64,000 nucleotides of DNA from positions 1 through 64,000 of the forward strand of contig JAKAKS010000021.1 of NCBI GenBank assembly GCA_021813405.1, written 5' to 3'. Position numbers and translations under genes: made by a program. Of the stretch, positions 53,355 through 61,498 are shown one piece after another; position 1 is the stretch's first letter, and every line of letters begins with the position of its first letter. The notes under the pieces were generated by a model that was given only the letters and a program-made list of their open reading frames with translations, ran no database searches and had not been told where the DNA came from. Origin of the DNA: Nitrospirota bacterium (GTDB taxonomy: Bacteria > Nitrospirota > Thermodesulfovibrionia > Thermodesulfovibrionales > JdFR-88).

Positions 53355-54134
53355 ATGGCAAAACCCACGATTGGGATATTCAAGTTTACCTCCTGCGACG
53401 GCTGCCAGCTCTCCATATTCAATCTTGAAGAGGAGTTTCTGCAAATTGCCGGGCTAATGGAAATAGCATATTTTCAGGAGGGGCAAGACGCCCCCGGTGG
53501 CAATGGCTTTCAGGCCGGGGCGGCCCATTTCGATCTTGCAGTGGTTGAGGGGTCCATCTCAACGGAGCTGCAGTCGAAAGAACTACTTGGTATCCGTGAA
53601 AATTCCAGCCGCCTCATTACCATTGGCGCATGCGCAACCGCAGGGGGGGTGCAGGCGTTAAGAAACTGGGCGGATGTTTCAAAGTTCAAGGCAAGCGAAT
53701 ATCCGGCCCCGGGCGCCGTCGAAGCCCTTGCCGAATCTACCCCCATATCCGCGCACGTCCATGTGGATTACGAGCTTTGGGGCTGCCCCATAAACAGCGC
53801 GGAGTTTTCAGAAGTGCTGGCCTCATTTCTGCTGGGCAAAACGCCAGGAGTCCCCGGTTACAGCCTGTGTATGGAATGCAAGCGCAAGGGCATACCATGT
53901 GTGCTGGTGGCCGGGCAGGCGCCCTGCCTGGGGCCTGTCACCCGCGCCGGATGCGGGGTTTTGTGCCCTTCATTAAACAGGGCGTGCTACGGGTGCTTCG
54001 GCCCGAAGGAAGGAGCAAACATCAAGGCCCTTATGCGGATTTTTCAGGGTTTCGGTTATACGGAAAACCAGTGCCGGCTGATGCTGGACAAGCTGAACAC
54101 TTATAAGTTCAGGGAGATGGAAGAAAAAGGTTGA
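53355..54134 (+). CDS. hydD: Group 3b-like [NiFe]-hydrogenase, delta (small) subunit
   Basis: A 259-residue small subunit. The cluster motifs are CDGCQLS (proximal), then CMECKRKG, CLGPVTRAGCG and CPSLNRACYGCFG. No twin-arginine signal, so the enzyme is cytosolic. An open frame begins upstream at 53241, but ATG 53355 (one base after hydG) and MAKPTIGIFKFTSCDGC are the family start. Confidence 0.92.
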   Translation: MAKPTIGIFKFTSCDGCQLSIFNLEEEFLQIAGLMEIAYFQEGQDAPGGNGFQAGAAHFDLAVVEGSISTELQSKELLGIRENSSRLITIGACATAGGVQALRNWADVSKFKASEYPAPGAVEALAESTPISAHVHVDYELWGCPINSAEFSEVLASFLLGKTPGVPGYSLCMECKRKGIPCVLVAGQAPCLGPVTRAGCGVLCPSLNRACYGCFGPKEGANIKALMRIFQGFGYTENQCRLMLDKLNTYKFREMEEKG

Positions 54135-55411
54135 TGCGCGGCAAGACCATTCAAACGGATTACCTCTCCAGGGTGGAGGGCGAAGCTGGCCTCTTTGCGC
54201 GGATACTTGCAGACAGGGTTGAAGCGCAGTTCAGGGTGTTCGAGGCCCCCAGGTTTTTCGAGTCCTTCTTAAAGGGCAGGTCCCATCAGGATGCCATAGA
54301 TTTTACGGCAAGGATATGCGGGATATGCCCCGTGGCGTACCAGATGTCAGCCGTGCACGCGATAGAAAAAATTTTCAGCGTTGGGGTTGAGCAGCCAATA
54401 AAACAGCTCCGGCGGCTTTTTTACGCCGGGGAATGGATTGAAAGCCATGCATTGCACGTCTATCTTCTGCACGGCCCGGATTTTTACGGGGCGGCAAGCG
54501 CGTGGGAGAAAAAATCTTATCTGCCGTATGCCAGGCTGGGCCTTTATTTTAAAAAATTGGGCAACGGGCTGATGGCTATTATTGGCGGCAGGCCTGTGCA
54601 TCCTGTTTCGGTTAAGGCGGGCGGTTTTTTTAAATTGCCGGGAAAAAGGGAATTGATTGCTCAAATGGGCGAGCTTGAAGACGCTTACGAAAAATCCATA
54701 CAGGCCATAAGCTGGGCGGCAGGCCTTCCTTTCCAACCGGTGCCGCTGGATACTGAATACGTTGCCCTCCGGCAACCCGGCGAATATCCGATGAACGAGG
54801 GGCGGGTTGTTTCAAATTTGGGGCTGGACGTTTCAATGGGTTCTTTTCTGGACGGCATCAGGCAAAATCAGGTGGGGCACTCAACGGCGCTGCACTGGGA
54901 AATACAGAGGGACGGCAAAGGGGAAAACTACCTTGCCGGGCCGCTTGCGCGCATAAACCTGAATTTTGATGAGCTGCCGGAAGAGATAAAAGATGCCGTG
55001 AAAAGCGCCGGGGTGCAAATCCCTATTGCCAATATAGAGATGGGCATTATAGCCCGCTGCATCGAGATCGCATACGCATTCTCCGAGGCTATAAGGATTA
55101 TAAAAAATTATGAGGGGCCGGCGATGGCCGCAGCCGGAGCGCAGGTCCGTCCCGGCACGGCCACATGGATAACCGAGGCCCCGCGCGGAATACTTATCCA
55201 CCGCTATACGCTAGATGAGGCGGGCAACGTAAAAGACTGCCTGATCGTCCCGCCAACATCGCAGAACACAGGCCATATAGAGCGCACGCTTTTAAATCAT
55301 TTGAAGGCAAACAGTGGCAAGCCTGCCGAAGCGCTTAAGAAGGAATGCGAAAGGATAATAAGGGGCTACGACCCCTGCATCTCCTGCTCGGTGCATGTGG
55401 TGAAAATGTAA
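54134..55411 (+). CDS. hydA: Group 3b-like [NiFe]-hydrogenase, alpha (large) subunit
   Basis: A 425-residue large subunit with both NiFe ligand pairs: RICGICPV (C62, C65) and DPCISCSVH (C415, C418). Only VVKM follows the final His, so the C-terminal peptide for maturation is very short or absent. It evolves or oxidises hydrogen with NADP(H) through HydBG. The start is ATG 54134 sharing one base with the hydD stop (TGATG); a TTG lies 3 nt earlier. Maturation genes (hyp) are not in the window. Confidence 0.93.
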   Translation: MRGKTIQTDYLSRVEGEAGLFARILADRVEAQFRVFEAPRFFESFLKGRSHQDAIDFTARICGICPVAYQMSAVHAIEKIFSVGVEQPIKQLRRLFYAGEWIESHALHVYLLHGPDFYGAASAWEKKSYLPYARLGLYFKKLGNGLMAIIGGRPVHPVSVKAGGFFKLPGKRELIAQMGELEDAYEKSIQAISWAAGLPFQPVPLDTEYVALRQPGEYPMNEGRVVSNLGLDVSMGSFLDGIRQNQVGHSTALHWEIQRDGKGENYLAGPLARINLNFDELPEEIKDAVKSAGVQIPIANIEMGIIARCIEIAYAFSEAIRIIKNYEGPAMAAAGAQVRPGTATWITEAPRGILIHRYTLDEAGNVKDCLIVPPTSQNTGHIERTLLNHLKANSGKPAEALKKECERIIRGYDPCISCSVHVVKM

Positions 55412-55756
55412 GGCGGCAGCTGTTTTGATTAGGTTGCCTTTGGCTGTTTTAATTTTTGCGGCGTTTGCCGATTCGCTTTAATCCCGATTTCCAGGTTTTG
55501 CTTTTTTTAGCGGGCGCGCTACCTCACAATCCGCCTCGCGTTGCCCTGTACGTCAAAGGCCAAATCTTAAGAATTCGAATTAAACGTTGTTATGATTGAC
55601 TCAAGCATATTTTTATTTTTGAAGCCCAGCATTCCTTTATTCATTTCCCGGTCCAATTCCGGCAGCCGCTATATTTTTAGGCAGTAATTCACCTTTCATT
55701 GCAAGAGATTTTTGAAGGCTCTGAGGTGTCAATCGCCAACTGGCGGCAGCACAAAG
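55412..55756. other. Gene-free stretch after the hydrogenase operon
   Basis: No gene can be supported. GCGGCGTTTGCCG and TAGCGGGCGCGCTACCTCAC near 55458-55530 resemble pieces of the sequence around 26537-26630, so a worn family C element may lie here. A short minus-strand frame near 55650-55740 is open for about 35 codons but has no family resemblance. Confidence 0.35.
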
Positions 55757-55980
55757 CTATGACATGCACTTAGTGACACATGTCATATGGACAATGTCAT
55801 ATATGGACGGGTTATGATGGCGCTGGTTTGGGATGAAAGGGTCGTCCCTTTGTGATCTTTGAAAATGGCTGAAAAGGTATTAAGGCATGCACCGGGATTG
55901 AACAGGTTTGAACAAAAAATTCGTAAAAACTATTTTAAATCAGCAGGTTGCAGGTTTTGCTTTGAACGTTAAAAAAGGGG
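55757..55980 (+). repeat. Dispersed palindrome-bearing element (family R), copy 3
   Basis: Block 55773-55800 (GTGACACATGTCAT then ATGGACAATGTCAT), then GATCTTTGAAAA, ATTGAACAGGTTTGAAC, TATTTTAAATCAGCAGGTTGCA and TTTGAACGTTAAAAAA, in the same order as copies 1 and 2. It lies in the convergent gap between the hydrogenase and a GT-C-like gene, so it cannot serve as promoter of either. Confidence 0.75.
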
Positions 55981-56026
55981 GGCGCTGGTGAGCGTTACCG
56001 GCTAGCCAGGCTAAGGCCCAAACCGC

Positions 56027-57790
56027 CTAGTTTTGCGGAAGAGATTTAATAAAAGCAGCGGGCTCCGGAGCGCCGGGCAGGGCATGCAATATCTCGCCGG
56101 ATTCCGCATTTCTACCAAGCCCATAGAGGGCTATCGCCTTTGTAAATAGCGCGTCCTTGAAATCCGGCCTTGCATCCAGCAGCCCATCGGCCTCCTCCAG
56201 CATGGCTTCGTAAGCAATCTCCGCTGGAAGCTTAAACAATTTTTTCTGGCTGTGCTCTTTTACAAACACGGCCGAGTTGTCCTGGCAAAAGACCAGTTCC
56301 CATCCGGAGGCTGGGCGAAGAAGCGCAAGCACAAGCGGCACCGCCTGCCCGGCGTTGTCATTTACAAGCTCGGTCGCGATGAAGTTCACGCGGTATTTGT
56401 CCAGCACGCCCCGCCAGCCGGGCGTAGCCCCGATGGCCTTCAGGTAATCCTGCGCGGCGGATATGTTTACAAGCTGGCCATCCAGGAAAACTTTATAACG
56501 CGGGTATAATCTCCAGAGCAGGTATCCGCCCCATTCAACCTTGTTGAACATAGGCCCTTTAAGGTTGTTTGCGGCGATGAAACCGGCCGCCTCCGAAGGC
56601 ATGGAACTAGTTATGGAATGGCCTGCCGCCTGCGGACTGAATGCGTACGGGTTTGTTCCCCAGGCGTTTATTGCAAACCCAGCCCATATGATAATGAATC
56701 CGGAGCAGGCCGCTATGGCAAGCCGCTTTTTCGCTGCCCCTATATTTGCAAGCGCACCATAAGCAGTAAAGGGCAGGGCGATAAGCGCAAACGCAACCCC
56801 TCTGGACCAGATTGACGCAAACAGGCTGAGGAAAAGCGCTACGGATATCATGGCGGGCCTTGCCTTGCCAGCGATAAGAAGCAGCAGCATGGCCAGAAAG
56901 AAAGCGAATATGAAATAGGGGAACGTAAAATGGAGCCCGTTAACAAGAAACCAGAGGGGCTTGTACTCGATTATATTTGCGGACAGGTCCCCCCCGGCAG
57001 CCGCTTGGGTGCCCATCTTCAGGTGGCTTGGTACAAACCCGCCAACATAGGACAGAAGCAAGGCAAACCCGTTGGGATTCAATCCGGATGCTGCAACGGC
57101 GGCGGCATGGAATGGTACTGGCTTCAGTGGCGCAAGGCTGCGGGCCGCAATAGATTCGATGCAAAGCCCCACGCCCCATGCAACGATAACACCGAAGCCC
57201 AGTATGAACCCGCCGTGTGTATTTGCCCATAAGGCCATCAATAAACATAGAAGCGCCGCGTGCAGAAGGCGTTTTTCCCGCCGCCCCGTCCGCTCCAGCA
57301 GATATAACAGGACTGGTACAAATACAAAGGAGAACGCCTGCGGACGTTCGAACACGTTAGGGAATTCAATTACAAGTACGGACAGGGCAGGGGCCGCAAT
57401 CGAAAGCGCCGTCCATGGGGTTTTTGTGCCCTGGCCGCCATTTGCAATCAAGTAGAACGCAACAAACGGCATGACGATGAAAAGCCCTCTGAATATCAGG
57501 AGCCCTCTTATTCCCGCAACTGCGTAAACAAGATAGAGGAGCGCCTGGCCAAGCCACTGGCTGCGTATTCCCCTTAGCTGCGTTGGAGAGAGTTTTGCGG
57601 GAGATGTGTAACAGAACGGGTCACTCCGGAGGATATGCCCCTGGCTTACGGTTTCCTGTCCGGCTTTAATGTGCCAGAAGATGTCAGGGTCCGATAAAGG
57701 GCGGCCTGAAGCAAGCAGAAGCGCATAAATGAAAAAAATGGAGGCCAGGACGTGCGCCGCAATTTCCGGTTTGGTCAGTTTTCCGGGCAT
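56027..57790 (-). CDS. GT-C-like membrane protein with a C-terminal TPR-like tail
   Basis: A 587-residue protein with about ten to eleven membrane helices. The first outer loop holds SDPDIFWHIKAGQ, a DxD-x3-H pattern typical of this GT-C-like group, and later NTHGGFILG and FERPQAF. The last 50 residues (about 540-587) look like one or two TPR-type helical pairs outside the membrane. Probably glycosylates a cell-surface molecule; donor unknown. Divergent from thiD with 39 bp between the starts. Confidence 0.6.
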   Translation of the reverse strand: MPGKLTKPEIAAHVLASIFFIYALLLASGRPLSDPDIFWHIKAGQETVSQGHILRSDPFCYTSPAKLSPTQLRGIRSQWLGQALLYLVYAVAGIRGLLIFRGLFIVMPFVAFYLIANGGQGTKTPWTALSIAAPALSVLVIEFPNVFERPQAFSFVFVPVLLYLLERTGRREKRLLHAALLCLLMALWANTHGGFILGFGVIVAWGVGLCIESIAARSLAPLKPVPFHAAAVAASGLNPNGFALLLSYVGGFVPSHLKMGTQAAAGGDLSANIIEYKPLWFLVNGLHFTFPYFIFAFFLAMLLLLIAGKARPAMISVALFLSLFASIWSRGVAFALIALPFTAYGALANIGAAKKRLAIAACSGFIIIWAGFAINAWGTNPYAFSPQAAGHSITSSMPSEAAGFIAANNLKGPMFNKVEWGGYLLWRLYPRYKVFLDGQLVNISAAQDYLKAIGATPGWRGVLDKYRVNFIATELVNDNAGQAVPLVLALLRPASGWELVFCQDNSAVFVKEHSQKKLFKLPAEIAYEAMLEEADGLLDARPDFKDALFTKAIALYGLGRNAESGEILHALPGAPEPAAFIKSLPQN

Positions 57791-57817
57791 CAGGGTATTT
57801 TAACCAAATAATGCTGT

Positions 57818-57823
57818 TATAAT
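57818..57823 (+). promoter_or_regulatory. -10 box of thiD, possibly leaderless
   Basis: TATAAT lies 6 bp before the thiD ATG (57830). A start 6-7 nt after the -10 would fall on the A of the ATG, giving a leaderless mRNA. The -35 region is weak, and no ribosome site is visible between the two. Confidence 0.45.
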
Positions 57824-57829
57824 CTGCTT

Positions 57830-58591
57830 ATGGAAACTGCCCTTACAATTGCCGGTTCGGACCCCTCGGGGGGCGCGGGCCTCCAGGCGGACCTGAAGGT
57901 ATTCAAGGAGCTTGGCGTGCACGGGCTTTCCGTGCCAACAGCCCTTACCTCACAGAACACATCCATGGTGAAGGGATTTTCTTCCGTAGCGCCGTCCTTC
58001 ATAGAGGAGCAGTTGAGGGTTTTGCTTGCCGATATGCGGCCTGCGGCATTGAAGACGGGCATGCTGGCCACTACAGGCGCCGTGAGTGCCATCGTGCCGG
58101 TTTTGAGGGAATTTGCCCTTGAAAATCTGGTGGTGGACCCGGTGAGCGTATCATCCTCCGGCGCGCTTTTGATGGAAGAGGGAGGGTTGGATGTAATCAG
58201 GGAGCAATTGTTTCCGTTGGCGGCCGTTATCACCCCTAATATTTACGAGGCATCTGTTCTTGCCGGGCTGCCTATAGAAACCCCGGAGGAGATGGAGGCA
58301 GGGGCGCGCGCCCTTAAAGAGACCGGCCCTGGTGTGGTTGTTATAACGGGCGGCCATCTTAAAGGTGTGGCGATGGACATTTTTTTTGACGGCAGGCAGA
58401 TGGTAAGGATTTCAGCGGAGATGATGGAAGGGGAGTACCACGGGACCGGCTGCGTCTTTTCAGCCGCCATCGCCGCGTTTTTGGCCAAAGGGGCGCCTGC
58501 CTTGAATGCCGTGGAGGAGGCCAAGAAGTTTGTTTCCCAAAAAATCCGCGGCGCCTTCCATCCTGGCAAGGGGATGGGGATCCTGCTCTGA
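57830..58591 (+). CDS. thiD: Hydroxymethylpyrimidine (phosphate) kinase
   Basis: A 253-residue ribokinase-fold protein with AGSDPSGGAGLQADLK near the start and GTGCVFSAAIAAFLAKG near residue 207 (catalytic DTxG-like motif changed to HGTGC). It phosphorylates hydroxymethylpyrimidine and its phosphate for thiamine synthesis. Together with thiL in this window it supplies thiamin diphosphate. Confidence 0.93.
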   Translation: METALTIAGSDPSGGAGLQADLKVFKELGVHGLSVPTALTSQNTSMVKGFSSVAPSFIEEQLRVLLADMRPAALKTGMLATTGAVSAIVPVLREFALENLVVDPVSVSSSGALLMEEGGLDVIREQLFPLAAVITPNIYEASVLAGLPIETPEEMEAGARALKETGPGVVVITGGHLKGVAMDIFFDGRQMVRISAEMMEGEYHGTGCVFSAAIAAFLAKGAPALNAVEEAKKFVSQKIRGAFHPGKGMGILL

Positions 58592-58691
58592 ACCCTGTAT
58601 CAAAATCGCTTCCTGCTGCAAGGGTTCGTACTTGGTATGAGGAGTATCTTCAGTAAAGGAAAAAACGTCCGTCAGCACGTTATACTAAGAA

Positions 58692-60113
58692 ATGCCCGGC
58701 AAGGAGAAGATTGTCTATCAATGCCAGGCCTGCGGGTATTCAAGCCCGAAATGGCTGGGGCGCTGCCCGGACTGCGGCGCTTGGAACACCATGGCCGAAG
58801 AGAGATTAATCACGCCCAGGCGCGCCATGGGGGTTACATCCTCTTTGGGGCGGGCCCGCCCGGAGCCGTTGTCTTCCATAACATCCACTGCCGGCAAGCG
58901 GATTTCCACGAAGATCGAGGAACTGGACCGCGTGCTGGGTGGAGGTATTGTGCCTGGTTCGGTAGTTCTGGTGGGCGGAGACCCCGGGATAGGCAAATCA
59001 ACTCTTTTATTGCAGGCCCTCTTCAGTTTTGACGGCACTGGTTCCAATAATGCCGGCACTGAAAATGGAGGGGCCTTGTATGTGTCTGCCGAGGAGTCGC
59101 CGGAACAGATAAAATCCAGGGCGGAGAGGCTTGGGCTGGAAACAGCGCGGGCAAATAAAGCGGCCCAGCTAATGATACTTTCCGAGATTTCGCTTGAGGC
59201 CATACTGGCCGCGGCGGAAAAACTGGCGCCTCCGGCGCTGGTGATAGACTCTATCCAGACCATATATACCGAGGAACTGCCGGGGGCGCCCGGCTCTGTT
59301 GGGCAGGTGAGGGACTGCGCGGCCAAGCTCATGCATTTTGCCAAGCGTTCAGGTACGCCAGTGTTCATAGTTGGCCACGTCACCAAAGAGGGCGCGATTG
59401 CGGGCCCAAGGGTGCTTGAGCACATTGTGGACACGGTGCTCTACTTTGAAGGGCAGCGGAGCCACTCCTTCCGGATATTACGGACGGTCAAGAACCGTTT
59501 CGGCTCAACAAACGAGATAGGCGTATTCGAGATGAGCGATTCGGGGTTAAGGGAGGTGACCAACCCGTCGGAAATTTTCCTTGCCGAGCGCCCGCTGGAT
59601 GCGGCCGGTTCCGTTGTGGCGGCCAGCATGGAGGGGACGCGCCCGCTTCTGGTGGAGATACAGGCCCTTGTAAGCCCTACCAGTTTTGGCGTGGCAAGGC
59701 GGTCCGCTCTGGGCGTGGATTCACAGAGGGTAAATCTGATTCTGGCCGTGCTGGAGAAGATATCCGGAGTGCATCTGGGCGGCATGGACGTTTTTCTGAA
59801 TGTGGTGGGCGGGCTGAAAATAGAAGAGACTGCGGTGGACCTGGCTGTGGCCGCCGCCGCCATATCTTCATTGCGGGAGAAAAAAATCCCTCCGGATCTC
59901 TTTATTTTTGGCGAGATAGGGCTTTCTGGAGAGGTGCGGGCGGTAAACAACGCAAAACTGCGCATTAGGGAGGCAGCAAAGATCGGGTTGCGGCAGGCGG
60001 TTATCCCGAAGGCCAATCTCGAAAAGATCAAAACTGAAAGGAATGGTGTACTCCGCGTAACCGGGGTTGGTAATTTGAATGAGGCTATCGAAGCGCTTTT
60101 TTCTTCATCTTAG
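58692..60113 (+). CDS. radA: DNA repair protein RadA
   Basis: A 473-residue RecA-like ATPase. The N-terminal zinc finger is CQACGYSSPKWLGRCPDCG, Walker A is GDPGIGKSTLL, the RadA motif is KNRFGSTNEIGVFEM, and a C-terminal Lon-type domain follows. It aids branch migration in recombination. It is preceded by 100 bp with no gene and overlaps the lipoprotein gene by 35 nt. Confidence 0.96.
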   Translation: MPGKEKIVYQCQACGYSSPKWLGRCPDCGAWNTMAEERLITPRRAMGVTSSLGRARPEPLSSITSTAGKRISTKIEELDRVLGGGIVPGSVVLVGGDPGIGKSTLLLQALFSFDGTGSNNAGTENGGALYVSAEESPEQIKSRAERLGLETARANKAAQLMILSEISLEAILAAAEKLAPPALVIDSIQTIYTEELPGAPGSVGQVRDCAAKLMHFAKRSGTPVFIVGHVTKEGAIAGPRVLEHIVDTVLYFEGQRSHSFRILRTVKNRFGSTNEIGVFEMSDSGLREVTNPSEIFLAERPLDAAGSVVAASMEGTRPLLVEIQALVSPTSFGVARRSALGVDSQRVNLILAVLEKISGVHLGGMDVFLNVVGGLKIEETAVDLAVAAAAISSLREKKIPPDLFIFGEIGLSGEVRAVNNAKLRIREAAKIGLRQAVIPKANLEKIKTERNGVLRVTGVGNLNEAIEALFSSS

Positions 60114-60708
60114 TATCCTGATTTTTTCAGTAATGCTTTTCTCCTGCGTCAGGGAGATCAGGCCGGCAATACCTGAATATCATGGCAGTATAGATCAGTT
60201 TCTGGCAGGCACTAACTCAAAGTACAATGCTTTGAAGGCTTACATGTCACTTGACATTAAAAAGAAAAGCGGGGCCGTTCTCTCCGGAAGTGCCCTTGCC
60301 GATCTGGACCAGGAAAATACCCAGGTGCGGTTTTATCAGCTTGGGATAGAGATCGGGGACCTTCATAAGCTGCTGGCCAAAAAGAAGGAACAATACTATA
60401 TTTACGAACAGGCCATCAGAAACGGGCTTGTCTGGTGGGATTTAAGTGAATACAAAGTGTCCGGGAACAGCAAAGGCATAACTGTTTCCTCCGGCGGAAG
60501 GCAGGTGGTGTTCCAGCCGGGTACGCTTGTGCCGCTGAGGCAAAGTTTAAGGCTGCCCAGGGGGCTTTTGACGATAACCTATTCGGATTACAGGCAGACT
60601 GGCGATTTGTGGTACCCTTTTGCGGTCCATGTGGAATACGGGGGGAATTCCATGGACATGAAGATGAAAAAAGTGGTGGTCAGCTTCCGTTCAGGCCAAG
60701 ATCAATAG
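60079..60708 (+). CDS. Outer-membrane-type lipoprotein
   Basis: A 209-residue protein with a lipoprotein signal (SILIFSVMLFSC; lipobox LFSC, Cys at 23). The mature part is beta-rich (VRFYQLGIEIGDLHKLL to YGGNSMDMKMKKVVVSF) and could be a LolB- or LolA-like half-barrel, as in DUF4292 proteins, but the resemblance is weak. It overlaps radA by 35 nt and the convergent ExeA-like gene by 29 nt. Confidence 0.65.
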   Translation: MRLSKRFFLHLSILIFSVMLFSCVREIRPAIPEYHGSIDQFLAGTNSKYNALKAYMSLDIKKKSGAVLSGSALADLDQENTQVRFYQLGIEIGDLHKLLAKKKEQYYIYEQAIRNGLVWWDLSEYKVSGNSKGITVSSGGRQVVFQPGTLVPLRQSLRLPRGLLTITYSDYRQTGDLWYPFAVHVEYGGNSMDMKMKKVVVSFRSGQDQ

Positions 60709-61498
60709 CCACAGCCTTTATTATTTTTTCATCGACCGAGTGTGATTTAAAAAGAAAGCCTTCAAGAAGGGCATTATCACAGATAGTGTTTATAAGCCTG
60801 GGAAGGCCTTGGGAGTACTGGTAAATCCCCAAGATTGCGCCGGCAGTGAACAGGCCCTCCGGCGCGCCAGCCACCCCCAACCTGTGAAGTATGTAGTTGC
60901 CCGTGTCCTGTTCGGAAAGTGCGCTGAGTCTGATTCTCATGGACACCCTTTGTTTTAATGGTTCATCCAGGCTTAGGACTTCTTCCAGATCGCCCAGCCC
61001 GAAGAAAATCAGGTTCAGCATCTTGCCGTCGGCTATTTCCATATTAAGAAGACCTCTGAAGTCCTCCATTATTTCCCTGGATTTAAGCATCTGGACTTCA
61101 TCCATAAGAACAACGGCGGTTTTGCCCTGTTCATGTATCGCCTGGAGGCGTGAATATATCTGGCCCAAAAGCTCAATTTTGCTGTCCCCTGGAGTTTCGA
61201 CACCCAGTTGGATTGCTAGTTTCCTCAGCAGCCAGTCCGAGCTGACGGAGGAATGTATTATTACCAGCAGGGCGGCCTCATAGCAGTCTTCCTCTAGTTC
61301 TGCAAGAAGTTTTCTGGCAAGAGTTGTCTTTCCTGCCCCGATATCCCCGATAACTACCGAGAGCCCCCTTCTAGCATCTATCGCATGCTTTAGTTTCATA
61401 ACTGCATGGGATTGCTGCGCGCTATTGTAATAAAAACGGCTGTCCACCACGTTTGAAAAAGGGTGCTCCCTTAGCTTGTAAAACTCCAGATAGTCCAT
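60680..61498 (-). CDS. ExeA-like AAA ATPase
   Basis: A 272-residue ATPase with the ExeA start MDYLEFYKLREHPFSNVVDSRF, Walker A GDIGAGKTTLA, Walker B VVLMDEVQML and a lid domain. Relatives help place secretion or polysaccharide machinery through the cell wall (ExeA) or sit in exosortase and pilus loci; there is no peptidoglycan-binding domain here. ATG 61498 shares a base with the TPR gene stop (TGATG), so the two are coupled. Confidence 0.8.
   Translation of the reverse strand: MDYLEFYKLREHPFSNVVDSRFYYNSAQQSHAVMKLKHAIDARRGLSVVIGDIGAGKTTLARKLLAELEEDCYEAALLVIIHSSVSSDWLLRKLAIQLGVETPGDSKIELLGQIYSRLQAIHEQGKTAVVLMDEVQMLKSREIMEDFRGLLNMEIADGKMLNLIFFGLGDLEEVLSLDEPLKQRVSMRIRLSALSEQDTGNYILHRLGVAGAPEGLFTAGAILGIYQYSQGLPRLINTICDNALLEGFLFKSHSVDEKIIKAVAIDLGLNGS

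Noticed and set aside
57784-57830. TPP riboswitch before thiD
   Set aside because: The divergent gap is only 39 bp and contains none of the CUGAGA/ACCUGAU core; thiL also lacks one.
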